From contig JBLHGU010000152.1 of the NCBI GenBank assembly GCA_047615875.1, forward strand, positions 1 to 11,586: DNA of 11,586 nucleotides, written 5' to 3'. This DNA comes from JBLHGU01 sp047615875 (GTDB lineage Bacteria; Pseudomonadota; Gammaproteobacteria; Arenicellales; CAJQKF01). The first letter of the stretch is position 1. Each line of letters opens with the position of its first letter. Shown piece by piece: positions 1 to 5,573 of the stretch. Made by a program: the position numbers and the translations under genes. The notes under the pieces are model-generated. The model was not told the origin of the DNA and ran no database searches. It saw nothing but the letters and a program-made list of their open reading frames with translations.

Positions 1-63
1 TTGATTCGTTTACCCTACTTTCGTGCCAGTACACTTACCAGCATTGGGAACAGTAAACTCTAA

Positions 64-914
64 CTATTGAGTACTAAGGGCCGCCTTTGCATTTTGTGCC
101 AGTGCCACAGATTGATCTGCAAGCACCTCGTCATATCTCACTAGCGATTCCTCATCAAAAGGTCTTAAAGGCGGGGCGATGTAGGTCCAGTTTTTAGTGT
201 CGTCCACCCCTTTAACTAGTATTGCGTAGTCTTTGCTTGCGACCTGTTGACGGACATCGGGCGTCACATAGCGCAGCGCCAGGCCAATTCTTCGATCTGC
301 TGATTTATTAGCCGTTGATGCGTGAAACAACAATCATGGTGTAGAGAGAATTGACCTGGCCGCAATGAAACATGTACAGCATCTGATTCATCTATTGTGG
401 CATCTACCACCTGCCCTCTAGACAACAAGTTCGCACCGGCAAAAGAGTCACTGTGGGATATAATATGTTTTTTGTGAGAGCCCGGGATGAAACGCATACA
501 ACCGGCATCTACACTCGCCTCTGATAGAGCGATCCAGGCAGTTACTTCGTGATCTGTTTCACCCAGGCCCCAATAAGTTAGATCTTGATGCCAACTGACG
601 AAGGCTTCTGTTCTCGCTTCCTTAATAAATAACTCTGCACTATAAAGCAGTAAATTAGGTCCTAATATGCTGGCAACTTGATCCAGGATGGCCGGCTTAC
701 TGGCAATCTCTGTCATTACAGGTAATACCAATTGTGCGCCGGTACGTAAATACTTTTCAATAGGGCGAGAGAAATTATGGTATTCAGGGTTTTGTTCAAC
801 CGACTCGAAATACTGACGATAGTCCCGGGCTTCCTCTCTACCAAGAAAACTCAATGGCGAAAGGTAACCCTGCTGTTGGTATTGCTGAATCTGCGTATTA
901 GCTAAAGCTGTCAT
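64..914 (-). pseudogene. Phytanoyl-CoA dioxygenase (PhyH) family protein, frameshifted
   Basis: This is a non-heme Fe(II)/2-oxoglutarate dioxygenase of the PhyH family, which normally hydroxylates a small or lipid-like substrate in the cytoplasm; the substrate here is unknown. The first frame runs from ATG at 914 and encodes the jelly-roll core with the proximal iron pair H109-x-D111 (SWHQDL) and the GCMRFIPGSH segment. At about 333-335 the reading must slip by -1: the first frame turns to nonsense and ends at 264, while the other frame continues with LFHAST, giving the distal histidine (about residue 198), then RRIGLALRY with the probable 2-oxoglutarate arginine, and ends with TAG at 64-66. 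The repaired protein would be 283 residues, normal for the family. Loss of one T in the GATTGTTG context explains the break. A GAGGA ribosome site lies 6 bases before the ATG. As read, the product lacks the third iron ligand and should be inactive; a sequencing error is the alternative. Confidence 0.85.
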
Positions 915-920
915 TGAAAA

Positions 921-926
921 TCCTCA
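921..926 (-). promoter_or_regulatory. Ribosome binding site of the PhyH gene, inside the preceding stop codon
   Basis: On the - strand the sequence TGAGGA combines the TGA stop of the upstream desaturase remnant (924-926) with a GAGGA Shine-Dalgarno core. It sits 6 bases before the PhyH ATG at 914. It supports that start codon and implies that the two genes were once translationally coupled. Confidence 0.7.
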
Positions 927-1124
927 ACAGGATTGGTGTCTTCGTTCGCGCATCAAGGTCTTTTGCTCCTCCAGTGATTCTGCACTGCCGTCATGCCAAC
1001 TGCAAAATAGTTCATCAAAAGGCGCTGGCTTATTGCCAAAATTCAAATTGAAATATTGATGGTGCAATTGATGAAACCAGTCCGCACAGTCACACCCAAT
1101 ACAATAATCCAGAACATGTTGTCC
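924..1124 (-). pseudogene. C-terminal remnant of a sterol desaturase / fatty acid hydroxylase family protein
   Basis: This open stretch has no plausible start codon and encodes 66 residues before TGA at 924-926. It contains DWFHQLHHQYFNLNFG and then PFDELFCSWHDG. These match the last histidine cluster (HxxHH) and the closing segment of the membrane-bound sterol desaturase/fatty acid hydroxylase superfamily, which uses a di-iron centre for C-H hydroxylation or desaturation. The charged tail (EEQKTLMRERR) is also typical of that C-terminus. Whole members are about 250-350 residues, so the membrane helices and the earlier histidine boxes are missing; upstream the frame closes at TAA (1125-1127). 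The stop codon overlaps the ribosome site of the PhyH gene, so this was probably the first gene of a two-gene unit. I found no continuation in other frames between 1125 and 1214. Family assignment rests on motif recognition only. Confidence 0.75.
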
Positions 1125-1215
1125 TTAACCTGAAACATCTAGAGAAACTTCCTTACATATGTGTTTAATTTGCAGGACCATTGTTGATCAAAATGTGTCC
1201 ATGCTTTAACCTGAA
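1125..1215. repeat. 10-bp direct repeat TTAACCTGAA bounding an 80-bp segment
   Basis: Exact copies lie at 1125-1134 and 1206-1215. The left copy contains the TAA that closes the desaturase remnant on the - strand (1125-1127). The right copy ends on the first base of the glycosylase start codon. The enclosed DNA carries no gene; it contains the palindrome ACATATGT. The repeat pair coincides with the point where the desaturase gene was truncated, so it may mark a rearrangement junction, but chance cannot be excluded for a 10-bp repeat. Confidence 0.4.
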
Positions 1216-1946
1216 TGAGTCACCAAACTTCACTATTTGAGGCAACTTTGAAAGCCAACAATCAATCTTTTCAGCCCACTCTGGAACGAGCCATCGAACG
1301 TAAAGGCGGCAAGAAGGCGCTACTTTCTCTGCTGACTGATTCAAACTCAGAATCGGTTGCGGACCAGCCAGATAGCTATTTCCTGGAGGAAATGACGCGT
1401 AGTATTTTTCAGTCAGGATTTGTGTGGCGGGTAATAAACAATAAATGGCCACAATTTCGCGAGGCGTTTCAGAATTTTGATCTGGATAAATTGATGGCGC
1501 TGTCTGATGAAGAATGGGATGGATTTATGGGTGACACTCGTGTGGTCAGACATCGGATTAAGCTGCGCGCCGTGCGTCACAATCTCTGGTTCGTTAACGA
1601 GACTGGCGCTGAACATGGTGGCTTTGGTCAGTTTCTTGCCAATTGGCCAAAGACCGAATTAGTTGATCTTTTTGCCTACCTTAAAAAATATGGCAGCCGT
1701 CTCGGTGGGCATACCGGACAGTATTTTCTGCGTCATGTGGGACTCGATAGCTATGTACTCAACAAGGATGTCGTTCTTAGTCTTAAGCTGCATGGACTGG
1801 ATATATCAGATAATCCAACTTCGCAAAAAGACCTTAAAAAAGTCCAGGAGCAGTTTAATCAATGGCAGCAGGATAGTGGTTTGCCTTATCGGCACTTGAG
1901 CATGATCGCAGCCTTTTCAGCGGGGGTGAATCGGTCAGATTCCTGA
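1215..1946 (+). CDS. DNA-3-methyladenine glycosylase I-like protein
   Basis: The 243-residue product resembles the Tag/adenine-glycosylase branch of the helix-hairpin-helix DNA glycosylases, which remove 3-methyladenine from alkylated DNA in the cytoplasm. Visible signatures are ERAIERKGGKKAL near residues 24-36, the TRSIFQSGFVWRVINNKWP helix block (61-79), VVRHRIKLRAVRHN (110-123), and the GSRLGGHTGQYFLRHVG segment followed by DVV (160-187). The sequence belongs to a Tag-like subgroup found in many proteobacteria, so true substrate preference is uncertain. The ATG follows directly after an in-frame TGA, so no longer start is possible in this frame; no convincing ribosome site precedes it. 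The gene is unrelated in function to its neighbours. Its 3' end overlaps the convergent alpha/beta hydrolase by 12 bp, with no visible terminator between them. Confidence 0.8.
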   Translation: MSHQTSLFEATLKANNQSFQPTLERAIERKGGKKALLSLLTDSNSESVADQPDSYFLEEMTRSIFQSGFVWRVINNKWPQFREAFQNFDLDKLMALSDEEWDGFMGDTRVVRHRIKLRAVRHNLWFVNETGAEHGGFGQFLANWPKTELVDLFAYLKKYGSRLGGHTGQYFLRHVGLDSYVLNKDVVLSLKLHGLDISDNPTSQKDLKKVQEQFNQWQQDSGLPYRHLSMIAAFSAGVNRSDS

Positions 1947-2747
1947 GGTCAATCGACTAACGAATTTTAAAGTCTCATTAGTTACCGTCAACGGTTGGTC
2001 ACGATGCGGTGAATGTCCACAATCAGGTATTTCCACAACCGTACAATCCACTAGCAACTCTCCGAGTCGATGAACGTGACGCATAGTTCCATATTCATCT
2101 TCAATTCCCTGCATGGCGAGCACTGGTTTTGTGATGGATTGCATTTCTGTCTCAATATTCCAGTTTCTAAACTCCGGATGTAACCAGATATCGTTCCAGC
2201 CCCAGAATGCCGAATCAGGTTTTTTGTGATAGCGAGCGAGCTTTTGCTTCAGGTTTGTTTGCAGATAGGCCTGCCGGGCCTTTTCTATACTGTCGATGCT
2301 CTTAGGCTCAACGAACAAGTGAGGAGCCATAACAATTAGACCGTCGATAAGATCCGCATATTGAGCCGCAAAAAGTAACGCTATTGAGCCACCATCGCTG
2401 TGACCAAACAGAAATAATGGTGCGTTATCTCGATCAACATCTAATCTGGTGAATAGCTCTGGCAACACTTCATAAGCCTGATGATGCATAAAACTGGCAG
2501 TCCAGGCTTCATCGTCGCAACGCTCACTGGACTGACCATAACCAGGGCGGGAAAAAACTAGCCCACTCGCTCCTAGCTGGCTGCATAATTCTTCCGGAAA
2601 TGATTTCCACATCGCCACAGAACCCAGACCTTCATGCAGAAACACTATCAGCGGACGTTTGCCTTCTAGTTGATTTATCCATTGATACTCGATTGTGAAG
2701 GTACGATCTCCAAGCACAATATCAATAAAGTTACAGTCCTTCTGCAT
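1935..2747 (-). CDS. Alpha/beta hydrolase
   Basis: This 270-residue cytoplasmic enzyme has a complete alpha/beta-hydrolase layout. The oxyanion segment is LHEGLGS (37-43), the nucleophile elbow is GHSDGG with Ser117, the acid is probably Asp217 in GIEDEYG, and the catalytic histidine is His245 in CGHSPH. SRPGYGQS (66-73) is the usual loop after strand 4. There is no signal peptide. The gene is divergent from boxR and shares its 216-bp upstream region, so co-control by BoxR is possible. Box clusters in other bacteria often carry a hydrolase, lactonase or thioesterase nearby; release of CoA from benzoyl-CoA or hydrolysis of a lactone by-product would fit, but the sequence does not fix the substrate. 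The start at 2747 is the obvious ATG, though its ribosome site is weak. It ends inside the 3' end of the glycosylase gene. Confidence 0.85.
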   Translation of the reverse strand: MQKDCNFIDIVLGDRTFTIEYQWINQLEGKRPLIVFLHEGLGSVAMWKSFPEELCSQLGASGLVFSRPGYGQSSERCDDEAWTASFMHHQAYEVLPELFTRLDVDRDNAPLFLFGHSDGGSIALLFAAQYADLIDGLIVMAPHLFVEPKSIDSIEKARQAYLQTNLKQKLARYHKKPDSAFWGWNDIWLHPEFRNWNIETEMQSITKPVLAMQGIEDEYGTMRHVHRLGELLVDCTVVEIPDCGHSPHRDQPLTVTNETLKFVSRLTSGI

Positions 2748-2785
2748 AGATGAGTATTTATCAGTCAGTGGTAAAAACCGGAATC

Positions 2786-2803
2786 ATACGCTTTTCCGCG
2801 TAT
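2786..2803. promoter_or_regulatory. Inverted repeat ATACGC-N6-GCGTAT in the divergent gap
   Basis: The 6-bp arms are perfect (2786-2791 and 2798-2803) around TTTTCC. The repeat lies 39 bases upstream of the alpha/beta hydrolase ATG and well away from the TGCA sites near boxR. It shares the N6 spacing but not the TGCA core. It could be an operator for the hydrolase promoter or a small hairpin in its leader. No transcription factor is assigned. Confidence 0.35.
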
Positions 2804-2853
2804 CTGAGCATTTCTGAATAGTTACCTAGAAAATGAAAAACAGGCACAGGCGC

Positions 2854-2869
2854 ATGCACTATAATGCAT
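2854..2869. promoter_or_regulatory. Probable BoxR operator ATGCA-N6-TGCAT overlapping a -10 box
   Basis: The two TGCA cores lie at 2855-2858 and 2865-2868, separated by exactly six bases. Flanking A and T extend them to perfect 5-bp inverted arms. As I recall, BoxR and its anaerobic relative BzdR from Azoarcus bind TGCA repeats of this spacing and release DNA on binding benzoyl-CoA. The spacer and first base of the right core form TATAAT (2860-2865), so a bound dimer would mask the -10 element of the boxR promoter. That is the expected geometry for repression and self-control. Confidence 0.65.
2860..2865 (+). promoter_or_regulatory. Candidate -10 box of the boxRCBA promoter
   Basis: This is a perfect TATAAT. 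The hexamer 17 bases upstream (AAAACA, 2837-2842) is a poor -35 match, and there is no extended TGn motif. Transcription would start near 2872 and leave a leader of about 90 bases before boxR. The weak -35 suggests low basal strength or an activator; the start site is inferred, not shown. Confidence 0.5.
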
Positions 2870-2906
2870 CTTAATTAGTAACTTTGATCGAAATAAATAT
2901 TTTATA

Positions 2907-2930
2907 TGCTTTATACTGCACTTACTGGCA
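2907..2930. promoter_or_regulatory. Second TGCN array at 10-bp pitch (auxiliary BoxR operator?)
   Basis: Three related tetramers stand exactly 10 bp apart: TGCT (2907-2910), TGCA (2917-2920) and GGCA (2927-2930), each separated by six bases. The spacing equals that of the perfect site at 2854-2869 and places all three on one face of the helix. The array also covers a TATACT hexamer (2912-2917). It could be a lower-affinity operator downstream of the promoter, supporting looping or a roadblock. Only the middle tetramer is a full match, so confidence is moderate. Confidence 0.4.
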
Positions 2931-2963
2931 ACCTGGACAATCTTCAACAACCCTCATAAACAG

Positions 2964-3863
2964 ATGAGCATCAGCACCATTGAATCTGCCAAAAGGCACC
3001 CGTTTCTGGAATTAGTCGGTGGGAATGTGAAGCGACTGCGCTCCCAGATCGGCATGTCTCGCAAAGCATTATCATTCGCGGCGGCAGTTTCTGAGCGTCA
3101 TCTAGCCAATCTGGAAAATGGCCAGGGCAATGCATCCGCATTGGTTCTGCGACAGATCTCCGCGGCGCTCAATTGTTCATTTCAGGAACTCACCGATGTG
3201 TATTCGGCAGAATCGGCGGAACCTCAGCTGATAAACCAGCTACTTGAGGGTCGGACCGAGCAGCAACTCTACGAAATCAGGGCAATGCTTACGACCCAGG
3301 TTGCTAAGTGGGAGTCACTGCAAACTCATAGCAAACCAATTGCTTTGATTGGCTTACGAGGTGCAGGAAAATCCAGCCTGGGGAAAATGCTTGCCGACCA
3401 TCTGCATAGACCATTTATCGAACTCAGCAGATCGATTGAAGATGCCGCTGGTTGTGACATTGGAGAAATTCAAGCGCTGTATGGCATCACTGGCTATCGA
3501 CGCTACGAGCATCGTGCGTTGGAGCAAAACCTGAATAAATTTCCATCAGCAGTTTTTGCTGCACCGGGCGGACTAGTAACGCAAAACGATACTTATAGCC
3601 TGTTATTAAGCCAGTGCATAAGCATCTGGCTGCGGGCGGATCCTGAAGATCACATGAGTCGCGTTGTAGCCCAAGGCGACACCAGGCCCATTGCAGCGAG
3701 CCAGGAAGCCATGAGCGATCTTAGAGCGATTCTCTCTGATAGAGAACCATTCTACTCGCGCACCAATTACGCAATTAATACCAGCGCGGCATCGCTACAA
3801 GAAACATTTCTCAAAATTCTGCAGTTGCTACCAGACTGCCAACAAATTAAATCCAGTACATGA
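2964..3863 (+). CDS. boxR: BoxR: benzoyl-CoA-responsive XRE regulator with shikimate-kinase-like domain
   Basis: The 299-residue cytoplasmic protein has an N-terminal XRE/Cro helix-turn-helix (about 16-76: NVKRLRSQIGMSRKAL, then VSERHLANLENGQGNAS), a linker helix (about 85-120), and a C-terminal domain shaped like shikimate kinase (about 124-290). That domain keeps the P-loop GLRGAGKS (130-137), GYRRYE (177-182), APGG (200-203) and the lid-like GDTRP. This two-part design defines BoxR/BzdR, repressors of benzoate genes that sense benzoyl-CoA. Where shikimate kinases have a substrate-binding Asp (FxDxD region), this protein has FIELSRSIE, which fits a ligand-sensing rather than a kinase role. 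The ATG at 2964 has no good ribosome site but gives the usual BoxR N-terminus. Unlike the arrangement I recall in Azoarcus, the gene is first in the operon it should control. Its TGA stop overlaps the boxC ribosome site. Confidence 0.9.
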   Translation: MSISTIESAKRHPFLELVGGNVKRLRSQIGMSRKALSFAAAVSERHLANLENGQGNASALVLRQISAALNCSFQELTDVYSAESAEPQLINQLLEGRTEQQLYEIRAMLTTQVAKWESLQTHSKPIALIGLRGAGKSSLGKMLADHLHRPFIELSRSIEDAAGCDIGEIQALYGITGYRRYEHRALEQNLNKFPSAVFAAPGGLVTQNDTYSLLLSQCISIWLRADPEDHMSRVVAQGDTRPIAASQEAMSDLRAILSDREPFYSRTNYAINTSAASLQETFLKILQLLPDCQQIKSST

Positions 3864-3866
3864 GGA
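3861..3866 (+). promoter_or_regulatory. boxC ribosome binding site overlapping the boxR stop
   Basis: TGAGGA merges the boxR stop (3861-3863) with a GAGGA core placed 9 bases before the boxC ATG at 3876. It decides the boxC start and implies translational coupling of the regulator and the first enzyme gene. Confidence 0.7.
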
Positions 3867-3875
3867 AAATCCAGT

Positions 3876-5534
3876 ATGGATCAACAACCACAAGTTGATT
3901 ATCAAACCAGCCCGGCCGACTATCGGCACTGGCAGGTTTCTTATGATGACTCCATCGCTACACTAAAAGCTGACTTTGATGAAGACGGTGGTCTGCGTCC
4001 GGGCTATGCGCTAAAACTCAATAGCTATGATCTTGGTGTAGATATTGAATTGAATGATGCATTGAATAGAATTCGGTTCGAACAGCCGCAAATTCGTTGC
4101 GTCGTTATTACTAGTGCTCGGGATCGTTTATTTTGCTCTGGTGCCAACATCTTTATGCTGGGTCTTAGCAGTCATTCGTGGAAGGTTAATTTTTGTAAGT
4201 TCACCAACGAAACCCGCAATAGTTTTGAGGACTCATCACAACACAGCGGAATCAAGTTTCTAGCCGCTGTTAATGGTGTTTGCGCTGGGGGTGGATATGA
4301 GCTGGCATTAGCCTGCGATGAAATCCTGTTGGTGGATGACAGATCAAGCGCCGTTAGTATGCCGGAGGTTCCGTTGCTAGGCGTTTTACCGGGAACCGGT
4401 GGTTTAAGCCGACTAACCGATAAGCGCAAGGTTCGTCACGATCTGGCCGACATATTCTGCACCACGGTAGAAGGCGTAAGAGGTAAGAAAGCTCTTGACT
4501 GGAACCTGGTGGATGGCATTGCCAGACCAGCTGACTTCGACGAGCGTGTAAAACAACGTGCACTGCAGTTAGCTAGCGATAGCGACAGACCAGAAGCTGC
4601 TTTAGGTATCGAGCTATTGCCAATCGATCGCCAGATAACCGACAGTCAGATTAACTACAAGCATGTGCAAATTGAAATTGACCGCAACAAACGCACAGCA
4701 ACTTTTCTGGTTAAGGCACCGCAAGATGATTTATCCAGCGATATAGATTCTATCGTAGCCCAAGGCGCTAATTGGTATCCACTAGAGATGATCAGAGAAC
4801 TAGACGATGCTGTACTAAGCATGCGCACCAACGAGCTTGATATTGGCTGCTGGGTTATCAAAACCAAGGGGAATGCCAGCGCGATAGAGGCGATGGACCG
4901 TATCTTATTGGAACATCAAGATCATTGGTTGGTACGTGAAACCATCGGCATGATGAGACGCACTTTCAGCAGACTGGATGTATCTTCCCGAAGTCTGTTT
5001 GCATTGATCGAACAAGGTTCATGTTTTGCCGGCACACTGCTGGAACTGGCGTTGTCCTGCGATAGAATTTACCATCTGGCATTACCTGATGTACCGGGGC
5101 AAGCGCCTGAGATGGTACTTGGAGAAACCAACTTTGGGCTCTACCCAATGATCACCGGGCAAAGCAGGCTGCAGCGCAGGTTTTACTCAGATGATCATAT
5201 TGTTGCAGAATTACGCAAGAATATTGGCACTGCACTGGATGCTGACGCGGCATTTAAACTTGGGCTGGTAACCGACAATCCGGATGATATGGACTGGGAC
5301 GATGAAGTTCGCATCGCCATTGAAGAGCGGGTTGCCATGTCGCCAGATGCTTTGACAGGCATGGAAGCCAATCTTCGCTTCAATGGGCCGGAAAACATGC
5401 TAACGCGCATTTTTGCGCGATTATCCGCATGGCAAAACTGGGTTTTCCAAAGGCCCAATGCAGTGGGTGAGAAAGGTGCTCTAAAGGTTTATGGCACTGG
5501 CACCAAAGCTAATTTCGATTGGAACAGAGTGTAG
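3876..5534 (+). CDS. boxC: BoxC: benzoyl-CoA-2,3-dihydrodiol (epoxide) lyase
   Basis: This 552-residue enoyl-CoA hydratase/isomerase (crotonase) superfamily enzyme hydrolytically opens the ring of 2,3-epoxybenzoyl-CoA, yielding 3,4-dehydroadipyl-CoA semialdehyde and formate in the cytoplasm. The N-terminal crotonase fold shows the oxyanion-hole segments CSGANIFMLG (87-96) and GVCAGGGYELALACDE (134-149), then MPEVPLLGVLPGTGG (162-176). Cys107, Glu142 and Glu164 keep the spacing of Cys111, Glu146 and Glu168, which I recall as active-site residues of Burkholderia BoxC. A second, degenerate crotonase-like half follows (for example GSCFAGTLLELALSCDRI), and the C-terminus ends in the BoxC-typical RPNAVGEKGALKVYG and FDWNRV. 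Length is normal for BoxC (about 550), roughly twice that of ordinary crotonases. It follows boxR by 12 bases with a strong ribosome site and precedes boxB by 39 bases. Confidence 0.95.
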   Translation: MDQQPQVDYQTSPADYRHWQVSYDDSIATLKADFDEDGGLRPGYALKLNSYDLGVDIELNDALNRIRFEQPQIRCVVITSARDRLFCSGANIFMLGLSSHSWKVNFCKFTNETRNSFEDSSQHSGIKFLAAVNGVCAGGGYELALACDEILLVDDRSSAVSMPEVPLLGVLPGTGGLSRLTDKRKVRHDLADIFCTTVEGVRGKKALDWNLVDGIARPADFDERVKQRALQLASDSDRPEAALGIELLPIDRQITDSQINYKHVQIEIDRNKRTATFLVKAPQDDLSSDIDSIVAQGANWYPLEMIRELDDAVLSMRTNELDIGCWVIKTKGNASAIEAMDRILLEHQDHWLVRETIGMMRRTFSRLDVSSRSLFALIEQGSCFAGTLLELALSCDRIYHLALPDVPGQAPEMVLGETNFGLYPMITGQSRLQRRFYSDDHIVAELRKNIGTALDADAAFKLGLVTDNPDDMDWDDEVRIAIEERVAMSPDALTGMEANLRFNGPENMLTRIFARLSAWQNWVFQRPNAVGEKGALKVYGTGTKANFDWNRV

Positions 5535-5549
5535 CCAGCAACGGCCACA

Positions 5550-5562
5550 ATAGAATTTCTAT
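5550..5562. repeat. Perfect palindrome ATAGAA-T-TTCTAT in the boxC-boxB gap
   Basis: This 13-base inverted repeat (6-bp arms, one central base) sits immediately before the boxB ribosome site AGG at 5563-5565. It could be a binding site for a regulator. As RNA, its one-base loop would not form well, so a hairpin is less likely. Function unknown. Confidence 0.35.
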
Positions 5563-5573
5563 AGGTAAACAAC

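Noticed and set aside
1..63. Open stretch on + strand ending in TAA at 61-63, and an in-frame 17-codon extension on - strand after the PhyH TAG stop
   Set aside because: Both are under 25 codons and match no family I recognise. The repaired PhyH protein already has normal length, so stop readthrough is not needed.
264..335. Programmed -1 frameshift in the PhyH gene
   Set aside because: There is no canonical slippery heptamer, pseudoknot or biological precedent in this family. A simple base loss or sequencing error is more likely.
4172..5458. Several - strand open frames inside boxC
   Set aside because: They are shadows of the well-supported boxC reading frame, with no family motifs or ribosome sites.
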